Origin: Dasyornis broadbenti
Taxonomy: Eukaryota > Chordata > Aves > Passeriformes > Dasyornithidae
NCBI GenBank assembly: GCA_013397935.1
Contig: VZRN01005010.1
Coordinates: 2,748,032-2,812,031, forward strand
Direction of reading: 5' to 3'
DNA length: 64,000 nucleotides
Made by a program: the position numbers and the translations under genes. Positions 41,901-53,991 of the stretch are shown piece after piece. How positions within the stretch are numbered: the stretch's first letter is position 1; every line of letters begins with the position of its first letter. The notes beneath the pieces are model-generated. The model made no database searches and was not told the DNA's origin. It saw nothing but the letters and a program-made list of their open reading frames with translations.

Positions 41901-44900
41901 AGAAAAGGAACAAGTCAGTGCCCATTCAGCCTGATCAACCTTTGGAGATGTACACTTTAAGTTATAACTATTTATCTACTTTATTATGAGGTGGTTGCTT
42001 AGCTTCTAGTCTTGGAAGCTAGCGACTTAATTTTAATTTCAGCCTGCTGCCTCATTGGGAAGAGGGATAAGAGAACTGAGCTTTCATTCTTCCCCTCATT
42101 AAATGAAACAGCACACCTTTCCACTGTTAAAATTTTGACTTAAGAAAGGCATTACAAACACAAAACTGAACTCATGTTATTATTCCATCTAAGTACTAAG
42201 GTTCAAGTGGTTGACTTGGAATGGTCAGTCAGAGTATCTGTATAGAGGGGAAATGTAAAAAGTTCCATTTTAAGTTAAACAAGATTTTCAAATTTCTCAA
42301 ACCTTGTTAATACATGAAAGAAATACTGCATCTAGGTGTCTTGCAGCTTTTCCTGGAAATCTGCTTGGGGGATCACAGTTTCAGAATATTGGACGATGGA
42401 AAGGGTACCGTTAGCTAAGGTGAGCCAAAACCTTTGACTGCTTCTTTAAGCAAAGGGACTTGGATAATTTGAAATATCTTTCATATCCCTTACAAAATTC
42501 ATTGTTTGTAGCGGTAATCTGAGAAGCATAACTAAGTAAAAGTGGATTTAATTCCACATTATTTTTATTAAAATGGGTAATTTTTTCAAGTGTTTTGTTG
42601 TGTGAACAGTCATTGGAGCATCAGTCTTGCAAACAGTTTCACACAAGTTATCCCATTGTGCAGTAGACTACTCACACGCATGGCTATGCCTGTGGATGGC
42701 ATTTGCAGGATCACAGCCGTTTTTGCTAAAATTATTCTTCATCTTTAAAGCAAATCACTTCTAATGAAATTACATGAGCTTTATAGCAACACCACCACCC
42801 AGACTGGATTTGCAATCTGTTTTTTTAATTATGGAATTTAATTATTTTTCTTCTAGTATTTACTATTGAATTTAATTTCTATTTTGTTTTTATCACTTCA
42901 ACATCCTAAAATTCAGGGATTCACTAGAATGTGTCACATCATTATAACCCTTATTATGAATTATTCACAGTAATTACTGAGTTGATGCAAACTTCACTGT
43001 GAAATTTAAAGTACCAGAAAATCTGGTGGTGATACTGTTTTACTCCTTGGATGTTCTTAAAATAACTCAGAGTCAACAGATTGCAAAAATATGCAATTAC
43101 AAAGTTATTAAAAAGCAGATTTTTGGCAGGAAGCCACTGTAGTCTCCTGTGTTCACAGCTGCCTATTTACAGCAAAACCACCCTGAGCAGTCTGTGGTGG
43201 CTTCTTTGAGTGATTCCAGCTGATTGGGTCAGCACAGTGGCCTCTCTGAGGACAAGGTTCAGTAACTTTTTACCTCCTGGGGCATAAGCTTCACTTGAAA
43301 TTATTTTTTTAGGCAGGAGGGGTTGACAGTGGACCGTCATCTTTTGTTCTCTGTCACACTGGCGATAAGTCCAGGGTGCCTCTCCTGAGGCTGTGTAGGT
43401 ACTGTACCTACATCTGCACAGATGGTTCCTCGGATTAGAGTGCAGACCATTCAGCAGCATAAATTTTGAATTACACTTTTGAGGTCAGTGAAACATGCAT
43501 TTTCCCCAGTCGGAACTGCCTTTAATCATTGCTGCCTTCACAGTTCTCTGGGAGCAGGGCATACTGGAATATTAACAAAGTGGCAGATGCTTTGCTTTAA
43601 TGAAGAAATAAGCACTGTCATCTTATCTTCATCCTATTCCCCATAATGTCACTGCATGCCCCAGTGTTTTTTCCTTTCTCTCTGCACAGTGACTTGGGAA
43701 CAAAAATTATGACCTACTTAGTGAAAAAAAAAGACTTCGAAAGTTGACGCTCAAAGGGTTCTGTGCAGACACTCAACACCATTGCTGCAAGCCAAAAACT
43801 GCTTTGCCTGTGGTTTAGCATCCAGGTAGGACCAATACGTGGTGGCTCTTTCTCAGTGTCTTTTTTTGCAAGATGTTTCTAGTGTGGACTTCTACCATTC
43901 ATTTGTGCAGCTTCTCCCAAGAAACAGAGCAAGTTCTTTTCCTTCATGAAATTATGAGACTGGCACAAACCATGAAAAGGAGGAGGAAGGTTCTGCAAAA
44001 TAAGATGTGTAGCATCTAAACAGCAAGAGGTGGCAACAGTGAGCAAGTCATCCCTGCTGTGAAACTGGGACGATGCTCCCAGAGTACAGAGAGGCAGAAG
44101 TTCGCAGTGTCTGTGATAAAGTATAATGAAAGCATCTCCCCTTCTAAAGTTCTAAATGTCTCTTGATGTTGGGGGCTTGCTGGCTGTGTGAAACAGATGT
44201 CGTTAATATCAACGAGGGTCTGTAACAGTCTGTCACAGGACAAGTGACATTTAAGGGTTCAGGACTGAAACAGAGCAGGACCATTAGAGAGCATATTAGA
44301 ATTGGTTGGTATTATACAGTCCCATTATATATGGGCCTACCTGGTAATACTTTAACTTGCTCCTCATAGAAATATCTTTCTTCTCTCTCAATCAAGTCCA
44401 GTGTGCATTGTCCCAAAAAATTCAAAATGTGTCCACCCTTTTCACAGATTTTCCTAGCTGATAATGCAGAGCCTAAAACTTTTAAGACATCAAGTCATCA
44501 TTTAAAAGCCATGTACTTCCTGGAAAACTTGTATGGGCAATAACAGAAAATCTTACATTGATATCTTAGAAGGAGGAAGATGCAGTGGAAATCCTAACAG
44601 AACCCTTTAACCTCAGCATTGCCAGTGCATTCTGTGTTATACAGGAGATGGTGTTTTGAGGTTACCATGAGCAGACAGAAGGACATCAGAAGAGCTTTGT
44701 TTTGAGGCTCTCTAGGGTTGCGAACATACCACAGCAACTGCAGAGATGCCAAGCAGTGGTGTCATTAAACCACTGAATTGTCCTTCCCTGTGCAGGGGCT
44801 CCTGAGCCATCCCAGGAGACAGGTTGGATGCTGGCATTCCATGCAGCAGCTTGGGGCTGCTTTAGTTTATGCCTTTAGCCACAGCCCCACAGGCAGCTCA

Positions 44901-45058
44901 GCTGATGTAGGAGTGGTGAAGCACAATGCGCTTTTCTTCCACCCTAATGGACCATCTCCTTGGCTGCAGAATGAAACAGTGAGAGAAGGAATCCAGTAGG
45001 GATCCTCCAAGGATATGGGACTGTAGCCTCAGGAGCAAGGCACAACACTCTTGCTCTT

Positions 45059-45195
45059 GGTCATTTGGCACGAGCATGGTGCAATTAACACCAAGGTCAT
45101 GGGCTCAATCCCTGTGTGGGCCATTCAGTTCAGAGCTGGACTTCATTGATCCATCTGGGGCCCTTCCAACTCAGAGTGTTATGTCATTCTGTGAT
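45059..45195 (+). mobile_element. tRNA-Ile-derived SINE with CR1-like tail (TguSINE1-like)
   Basis: The head (about 45059-45122) follows a tRNA-Ile(AAU) gene: 'gagcatggtgc', then 'taacaccaaggtcatgg', a B-box-like 'gggctcaatccc' and 'gtgtgggcca' at the acceptor-stem end. The 5' part with the A box is shortened. The tail (about 45123-45194) reads 'gagctggacttcattgatcc...cccttccaactcag' and ends 'tatgtcattctgtga', which is the CR1 3' end. So a tRNA promoter head is fused to a tail that CR1 reverse transcriptase would recognise. From memory this is the design of passerine TguSINE1. It is not a functional tRNA gene: the head is degraded and has no intact cloverleaf 5' half. Confidence 0.82.
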
Positions 45196-48100
45196 TTGTA
45201 CAAAGGGCACTCCACTGATTCCTGTTCCCAGTCCTGATTTCTGTTTTGTGGATGGAGAAGTGTGCCCTAAACACAGTGGTCAGCATTTCCTATGCTGATG
45301 GTAATGACAATTTTCACACGTGGAAAGAATGCTATAAAAATCAGAACTAGCAAAGGTGCTGAAAAACATGAGGCCACTTCCCTTCATAATTTCCTCCCAG
45401 GCATTTTCAGGCATGTTTTTCCTGATGCAGTTTTAAATGTCCTGAAACAAAATAACATTAAATGTGGCGCCCAAGGTCTGGTACCATGCAGAGACTCATC
45501 CAGAGGGATTGAGGAATGATGTAAAGTCTTTTCTGTATGCTGTAACTTAGACACTGGATCTCCACAGGAGAAAAGACAAGGGGTCAGAGTACTTTTCCAG
45601 AAGATAGTAGATTTTGATTCCCAGAGAAATCAAAAAAAGAACTGCAAGGGAAGTTGGGGATGAGATTTGAGGAGGTCTTGGGCAGGTGGGTGATTATGCT
45701 GCAACCAGCAAAATGTGCTGTGATCCGGGAGAGAAGAGGAGCAGTGCCTGCATGGGTCTTACAGGACAGGGTGCTTGAGGAGATGTAGGGGCAGACTGAT
45801 GGTACTAGATATCATGTCCTCCTTCTGCATCAGTGTTGGTTGGTACAGGGTTAACAGCAGCTCTGGCCATTAGATATATTTTAGGATTAAACCAAGAAGG
45901 AGGGAGGCAAACTTGCTTAGTATTCAGCAGGCCCCTGTCTGGGTGCTATTCCCCATTTTCTCTTGAAGTAATCTATTACCACATCTCAAGAGAAAAATGA
46001 CCCCAATCTAAAGATTAATAGAGCAGTGTGTGGACGTTTCCAGTGATGTGTATGAAACTCAATTTTTTTTTGTCACTGTATGCACTGAGGTGTCCTTTAT
46101 CAGCAAATCTCTAGATCTTAAAAAGTAGGCTGATTATTGGAGAGGGCAGCAGACAATTTAGGGCACATGGTGTTTTCTTATGACAGAAGCTTTGCTGTGA
46201 AGTACAGTAATTTATGTTGATAAATTGCAGCCATCAGAATGTCTTGAACACTTCATAGGACGAATTTCTAAGCATACGTCTCTCATTTTGGTAGAGGATG
46301 GGTAGAAAAGGGGTATTTGTTTGAGAGACTGGGGAAAAGATGACTCTTGCTTGTACTATTTCTTGAAAAGTAGGTGCGGGACTTTCATGTGCTCCTAAAA
46401 TCAGCTCATTGTCACTAGGGTCAGATTAACCCAATTTTGGTTTAATGTGACAAGTTTAAAAACTTTCCTCTCCATAACCAAGTTGCAACAAAAATTAAGG
46501 AGTCCATATAGTGTCAAGATTGAATATTTTTTTAACACAAGATTTTTCTTAGCAAAGATGTTTTGGTTTTAAAGTTTTGTGTGCATGCCAGAATGTAAAG
46601 CTTTTTAAATCAAGAATTAAAGGCCTAAGTTATTGTGAGAGGTTGCAAAATCTCTGTCTTTTTTCCACCATGTTATATGGTCAGACATTTTGAACGGAAT
46701 TCTTTGGACTTCGATTCAATACAGCACAGGCTGGGTACTGAGGTTTCTATGATAACAGTGTCGTGGACTTAAACATGATTTAGTTCCTTTCTGAATTGTA
46801 GCCTGCAGAAATGAACAGTGAACTAGACTGACTAGATAAAGTCCAAATTAAGTATGAATTTACCCTAAAGATGAGTGTGCATGTGTCTTGGAGTTGCAGT
46901 TGTCCCTGAACATGGTAGTGAATGTACTCAACTGGCCTGAAGATTTGTACTATTTGAACTCCATATCTCTAAGGAATGATAGAGAGACCTACCAGGTATT
47001 TTCAAAGCAGGAAATATATTCAAAGTTTGACCTGTCATGACCCAGCTTGACTTGCAGATCTTTTGCAGAGATGACCCTGGATTGCAGAGGTTTGAGTTCT
47101 AGGATTTTCAGAGGGATAGATGCTGAAATTAGTCTCATTAGCAATTAAGAGGTTTTGAGGGAATGGCTTGGTGTTTTAGAGCATTATGATTGTATGCAGA
47201 AATCGTTAAAATACTGATGTTAATGGTACATCAAACTGAGCGTGCTGTTGCATAGGGGCTGATATTAGTAACTGTAGAAGATTGGGATTTAAACAAAAAA
47301 AAAAATTGGTTTTGTGCTGGAAGAAAATGTTTCTGTATTGACAGATAGACAACTACTGTGCATGTAATTTCCTAACCTTATCTCCTATGACTGTGTTGTA
47401 CTGAGCTGCTTGCATATATGCGGCAGGAGGAAAACTCCAGCATAACCTGTTTACTAATGGCGGCAATTCCTTTAGGCTCAATGCAAGCATGGCATATTCT
47501 TATGAGACACTTGTAAAACGTTCCAAATAGCAGCAACGAGCAGTGATTTCTAGCATGCCTTCTGGAGCTGTGGAAAAGGGTCTTTTTATTCATAACTAAG
47601 AATGAGAACCAGTTGGGATTTGTTCATATAAGCTCTCTCCCCTTTGATATATATTGCTGTCTCCAGTTTTGCCACAAGTGTTTTCAAGTTGTTATAATTT
47701 CTGCCCCTCCTTTTTTCTTTTCTCCCAGGATTTCAGCTTTCCATGCAAGTTGTCCAGAACCTAACAGTCTGCTGAAGATAAACTAATATATACTGAGATG
47801 GGATGTATCTTGGGCATGTGCCATCTCCTAAAGCAAATAACTGAGACTCCACATTTTGAGTTCATTTTTCTAGTGGAAGAAAGTTTCTCTGGAAGTTAAC
47901 TTTTGTTTCAATACAGAAAACAGGCTGATGGAATCAATTACAGCTTTTTCTTCTGTTTTCAGACCTGAACTCAAAAAGCACAAAAGCATCAGTGCACTTC
48001 TGCCTGGTACATTGCAATGTAATTGCATCATTCACTAAAAATTACAACTGATTCCACAGTGCAAGGGAGGAGGAAATGAGAAGCTGGCAGGCAAGTTCTG

Positions 48101-50994
48101 ACTCACCTTAAATGTATACATGAGGGGCATAGTGTATCAATGGAAGTGGAGATAGGACTAGGCCCTGGGGTTTATATTCACATTACATGGCCTATTCACA
48201 AATGTGATGGGGGAGTATGCTGGCAGATTCCTACACTTATTAATTATTTTCTATTTGGGGAAGATTAAGTTTTGAAGAAAAACATCCAGGAATCACTGGG
48301 GTACTATTTATACCATCATAAACATGTGTCAACTTAACTGACTTTAAAAATGATGACTATTATTTTAAAACCCAGCAACTCTTATCTCCCCCACTGCACA
48401 CGTGCTGCAGTAATGAGGAATTTTCCTTTTTTTCCTTCTCCCTTCTACTTCTTCACATAATACCCAACTTAACTCAATTTTCCTCTTCTCCCCTAGCTGT
48501 CAATCATTGTCACATTACTTTGCATTCTATGCATCAAGAAGAACAGCTTTTTCCATCAAGTAAGCCAATTCGAAAGCTGCCTTCCCAGAGGCTACACAGA
48601 TTGTGCAAGCTGGAGGAGCTCAGGAAAGAGTAAACCGGACAATAACAAAAGTTCCCAGAGCTGCCTCTGCCTGCCAATCTCTCATGCAAGCATTCACACG
48701 GTGCTTTATATAGGCCGTGCCTCCAGGGCCAGAATCGTGTGTGAGCTCCGCCAGCAGACCTCCTGTCCACACCATTAATCACAGTAGGGAGGGGGAAATG
48801 GCTCATTACGCTGCATCAGTGATACTGTCCACTCTGTGTTCTACAAATTACAGTGTTGCATTCAGCATCCCCTGACTTCTGAAGTCCATGATTCAAGAGA
48901 GGGAGCAAAACTTCTAAACAGGAGTGTTTACCGGTGAGCAACAGAGGTTAGGCAGCAAGCTGCACTTGGTGGGTTTAGACAGCTACAGCAAGGCAAGCTT
49001 TCCAAAACATGTTTTTCTACTGTTAAACCTTTGTTAATTTTCCTTCCCTCTCCCAAAATATTAGATCTGAGGGTCTTTTCTGTTCTGAAGCATTGTTTTC
49101 AAGCCCCTCAGTCCATTTCCAGTATAGTTTTTGTGTGACACTTGTGTAAGGCATCCTTTATGGCTGACTGACTTCAGGTATAATTGAGTAAGAGCTTCCT
49201 GCAGTATTCTGACTTTCCTTAAAGGTCCCGTGGTTTGCTGGAGAATGCTATGGCTATTTATGGATACCCTTTTGGAATAGCAGAGATTTATCTCCCTGGC
49301 TGCCAATGATATTAGACATTGTATAACTACATTCTTGCTCACAGCTTTTAAATGTGACACTTTATTGGTCTCTTTTATACTTACGTACCTGTAAATGAAC
49401 CCTTCAAAATCTGTATCATCCAGGTTTCCACTCTTGTACATAACATGACAAACCTCTTGCCGTGTCCTGACCTTATAGTGCTGCAATATCAGTTCTGTAC
49501 AGAACTTGCAAGGTTCTCCAGTTCTTCCTGAAAATGTTGGTGTATAACTTGGTGTTTTCTAAACCCACCCTCCAGTAAGCCCTAAGTTTTTGTTCTTCCT
49601 GGCTGATTTTGGGCATCACTGTGAAGTGCTTCCTTTGGTCTCATGAAGGCTGCCTTGTAGTGGGCAGGCATGTGATATTATTTGGATGTTCTTGAAACAA
49701 GCCTGCCTGTTTCTAGAACGCTAGTGCTGCCTATTCTGTAACAGATACACCTTTTGATAGGTGGCCATGCCTTAAATTACAAAGCTGATATAACTGTTCA
49801 GAGATCACCAAGTTTCATGTTGGATTCAAAGCTTGCATGAGATATCTCTAGGTTCTGAGGCTTACCTCAGGATTACACCTACTTTGTCACTGTCTTGTAG
49901 TGACACATAACAATATCCTTCTAAAATTATGCTATTAAGAAGAATATGTTCCTATATTCACCTCTTCCAAGAGGTGGAATAGAGTTGTAGGACTCACTTG
50001 CTTTGAGACTTCTGCATTTGTTTAATTATAAAGTGTCTACTCTGATTGAAATATCTGAGGAATAACCTTCAGATATGTCACTATGTTCTTAGATACTTCT
50101 TTTTACCTTGTAATCTCAAAGACATCAGAGATGGGGTGGTTTTTGGGTGTTGTAGGATGTTTGGAATAGTACAGCAAAGGAGAATTCAAATGGAAGTATT
50201 ATAGCTGTATGCATAAGTTGTAAATACAAACATCATTTTTAATGCACTGTGCAGTAGACATGGAGACTATCGGTGGGAAGCCCCATAGCAGTAGTTAAAG
50301 GAATGCCTAGAATCTGAAAATATTGGGTAGCTTTATTATTGATCTGCCTTATTTCAAAGTAGAAATTTACGTTGATGGAGTATTTTTTAAAAATTTTAAG
50401 CAAATATACCAAGTTAAAATAAATTTTGAAATTATATAGGAAATGAACTTCTATATCTATTATTCTTTCCCCAGATAATGAGATACTCAACTCTACTAAT
50501 ATCTTTTTAAACTGTACTTATTTTCTTTTCTCGCACTTATGCCACACCTCTAAAAAGATGCATTAGTCTGCTGTAGATGGTGACTTAATCAGAAATCTTC
50601 TACAGTGCTATTTTTTCATCCTTTAGATACTTTTAAGGAAAATGTCAGTTTAAGAGGAATTTAAGCTGCTAGCATTGTTTCTAGAGCTAACAGAAATGTT
50701 TTAATAGTAATTTAAAGTTTGCTTTCCCTCTGAGATAATTTGCTTTCAGTAATTTTCCATAGCCACAAAAATAAAAAAGGATTTCACATCTGGTGATTTT
50801 AAACAATCAGTGAAATAATTTACACCAATGAAATTCTGCTAGATGTCATCTTTTTTGTGACGTGACTGCAAAACAAACCAAACAAACAAAAAAATCTAAA
50901 AACAAACAACAAAAAAAAAAAAATTAGAAAACAATGAGTGTAACAAATGGCCAGGATGGAAAAAGCAATGTCAAATGAGATACAATAATATTTG
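45196..50994. other. Intron stretch without recognised genes
   Basis: AT-rich intron. The segment about 48530-48860 is richer in GC and carries a strong TATA-like CTATATAAAG on the minus strand at 48713-48704. The 141-codon frame at 49061-49486 (-) has no recognisable family signature. A/C-rich simple sequence lies near 50868-50930. Confidence 0.45.
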
Positions 50995-51190
50995 ATAGAA
51001 TCATAGAACAATTTGGTTTGGAAGAGATCTTAAAGTTCATCTAGTTTCAACCCCCGTGCCACAGGCAGGGACACCTTTCACGAGACCAGGTTGCTCAAAG
51101 CCCCATACAGCCTGGCCTTGAACATTCCCAGGGCTGAGGCATCCACAGCTTCTCTGGGAAACCTGTTCCAGTGTCTCACCACTTTGATTC
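50995..51190 (-). mobile_element. CR1 LINE 3' end fragment, antisense
   Basis: Begins 'atagaatcatagaac', then 'ttggtttggaagagatctt' and 'caacccccgtgccacaggca', followed by 'gaccaggttgctcaaagccc', 'cagcctggccttgaacattccc' and 'ctgttccagtgtctcaccac'. All are hallmark inverse CR1 3' UTR segments. About 195 bases, truncated. Confidence 0.93.
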
Positions 51191-52533
51191 TGAGTTCAAA
51201 ATATAATTCAGAAAGGTAGCTTTCTTAGCTATTGATGGGAATGTTTCCCCTACAGTACCCCTCAGACACTGATAATTAGCGAGGATTTACCAATGTTAGA
51301 TGACAGTAATTTCAGGTTAGACAAGGAACATTCCAGGCAAAAGGCAGATTTACTTTATGGAAGCTCCCTGTAGGTTCAAAAAGAGGCTATTTGAGGATGT
51401 ATTTCCTTTCTCGGCAGTTGGAGCCATCATGTTCCTTTAACCCCAAGTGCTGCTGGCAGCAGACAAGCTGTGGTGTAGTTGGTGTAGTCTTTTATTTTAC
51501 ATGTGACTGCTGGATTTGTAGTTCCTTTTCCTTCCGACTTCTTGCAGTATGTTAGGGTAGTTTATTGGTAGGTTAAAAGCCAATGTCAAGTCCTCCATAC
51601 AGTAAAACTGAGAGCCTGCTGACATGCATCACTGTGACATGGCATGACTCTTGCAATCCATCTTGACCAGTGTGTTTGAAAGCGGAACTACATATAATCA
51701 ATTGCACTCTTAAAACTTTAATGTCTTTGACTGCACCATGTAGCACTACATTAATTTAGTGGTGCATTTGGCCTTTGCGTTTTAGGTGCAAGGGCTTACA
51801 CCACCTGGCCTGGGCAGTGCCGGACACAGCGCTGTGGCATTAATGCAGAAGCCTTTCCTTCCTCTCAGCCCTGGCGGAAAGCTTGCTACCGCCCTGCTGA
51901 GGCACTGCTCCCCAGCGAGGAAGAAGCCAAAGAAAAGCTGCCCCAAACCACGGAATCCTTGCAGGGGGCCTGGAAGTGCATGGCATGCTTCTGAATGTAA
52001 AGAACGAGTAGCTGAGCCAGTTTGCAGAGGGGAGAAGAGTGTGGGCAGCAGGGCTAAAAAGGCTTTTCAGGGCACGAGGAGGAAGCACACCAGAAGGAAG
52101 AGCACTGTTCATATTGGAAATCATTACTCAAAATCAATCCGATTTTTTCGAGAATGCACAGCCAGCTAACAGATTCTCAGTAGCGAGTTTTCCACTTGAA
52201 TAAAGTCTTTGACAGTCAATGAGACTTAGGACTTGTCTCCAATGACGAATCTCTTTTTTCATTTTGGGGACAAACATTGTATAGGAGCTTTTCGTATTCA
52301 GCAACATCGATAACAAATCTTAACCTTACATCCTGAAAAAAAAAAAAAACTGTAAAAGCAAACAACCAGGAACATTAAATGAGCCGTATGCAATGACTTA
52401 CTGATTCATATACATGGCAGATACCACTCTCATGGCCTTCCTGAAGCAAAGGGCTCTAATGCTGGGTGAAGTGGAAGTGGGTAACACTAGCTAAAATAGG
52501 CTTTGCTGTGTCATAAGTTATATTTTTGTTGGA

Positions 52534-52550
52534 TTTTTTTTTTTTTTTTT
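52534..52550. repeat. Poly(T) run
   Basis: Seventeen consecutive T on +, followed by cag. It lies 69 bases before a second T-run. Confidence 0.85.
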
Positions 52551-52619
52551 CAGAAAAGCTGACTTTAAAGCTTAAAAAGAAGAAGGATGCAGTGGGCAGC
52601 ACTGTTTCAAAAGCAATCC

Positions 52620-52638
52620 TTTTTTTTTTTTTTTTTTT
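52620..52638. repeat. Poly(T) run
   Basis: Nineteen consecutive T on +. It could be the antisense poly(A) tail of an old retrocopy; none is recognisable on either side. Confidence 0.85.
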
Positions 52639-53991
52639 GAGGACAGGGAGAGCCATCTAATCCATTTGAGTGCCTCTGAACGATAAACAGGGTAGTTTGC
52701 AGGCTCCTGTTGAATCTCATGTTCTGTCTCAAGGGTTGCAACACATTAAATGCTGGATTCCGGTAAGCAAGTTTGGAGGAGCCACAGTTCCATGAATGTC
52801 AACAAATGTTGTAAGTTTAAGATGCAAGTTTGAAGATAAATGGAATAGAATTAATAAGCAGCATTAATAGCTTTATAATTGAAATCGTATAGACATTAGA
52901 GGTACATAGGGTATTAGTAATCATATTCATTATTTGTTAACAGCAAGACAAAGTAATAAAATTAAAAATCAAAAAGCTTAGTTGTTCACATGCAGATCTA
53001 GTGGGGCATTTTGTACAGAAATAATTGCTTTTGCTTCATCCTCAGGGTGATGCTATCTGTGTCTAATTGTTTTTTCTCAAGAAAGCAGAGCAATCTAAAA
53101 TTCTAAGTAATGCACAGCAATTGTAGGGGTGAAAATAACCACATTTTAGAAACCTCTTACAGACTCCCACCCCAATGCTGTGAAAGGAATCAGTGCTGCT
53201 GGGAAAGGTAAAGATAAATGGAATTACTTTTCTATTAGATGTATAATGGTCTTTATTAGTTAGTTACGTGTGCCTAGAATAGATCAGCTGTCAGGGAGAG
53301 CAAGTAGATGAACATGTACCTTGTGAGCTGTCAGGAGCAGATCAGTGTAGGCTTTTTAAATAATAATTACCCCCTTCCAGAGAAATGTTTTAGACAAAAG
53401 CACAGATGCTTTATTAATGATGCCTTTTGTGCATAAGGATGAATATTCCAGTTTGTTCTCTTCATTTTTTTGTGTAAATGCAATACCATATTTACATAAA
53501 ACTCTGTTACGAAATGGTGCCGTTCACTGATAAAGCTTGCATAATAAAATTGTTTGTCAGGGATTTAATTTGATTGAAGTTTGTTATTTTTGCTAGCAGC
53601 TCAGAGTGGCTGCAGCTTGCTTTCAAGTTGGCAATGCCCTTGCCCTCTGCAAGCCATAATGCAAACAGCTGTCCTGGGATTCAGTGTGGCAGGGCATGTA
53701 TCTCTTTTTGCACCCCAACCATTGCTCAGAGGTGAAGGCAGCTATTTGCTTCCTTGTGGTCAGAGGAGCCCTTTGAACACCAGATCCACCATTCTGGCAC
53801 AATTTAACAGTCTGTCTGGTCTGACAGCTTGATTGGGGTCTTGGAGCAAGTAATTCTTGGTGGTCATGAGAGTGTGGAGCTCCTGGGGGCCACCCAGGAG
53901 TCTGAATGGAGCAGCTGTGAACCAGGTCAGTTCTGGTGGGGGCTGGACTTGGCAGGGGAAGGGTTTAAATATGCAATATGTTGAACCCTTC

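Larger units (their letters stand above)
26446..45058. other. Long intron stretch without recognised genes
   Basis: About 18.6 kb of AT-rich sequence in which I recognise no gene and few repeats. Small features are a 23-bp tandem duplication (29455-29497), a TTTGC-type pentamer run (31218-31236), a 10-bp-arm inverted repeat (35246-35271), a perfect 8-bp-arm palindrome (35939-35957) and a T-run near 36273. The segment 41790-41900 faintly resembles an old amniote repeat ('gggacttttgcc...tgcatttcaggaat'). Open frames such as 39161-39577 (-) have no recognisable motif. Confidence 0.5.
51191..53991. other. Intron stretch with an isolated GC-richer open frame
   Basis: AT-rich except about 51785-52110, which is GC-richer and open for 127 codons on + (51786-52169) right after an acceptor-like ttttag. 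Two T-runs lie at 52534-52550 and 52620-52638. The segment 53590-53990 is moderately GC-rich and unidentified. Confidence 0.45.

Noticed and set aside
45061..45122. Possible functional tRNA-Ile gene
   Set aside because: The 5' half is shortened and the sequence runs straight into a CR1 tail, so it is a SINE head rather than a tRNA gene.
49061..49486. 141-codon open frame on the minus strand
   Set aside because: No recognisable family and no supporting signals around it; kept only as a chance frame.
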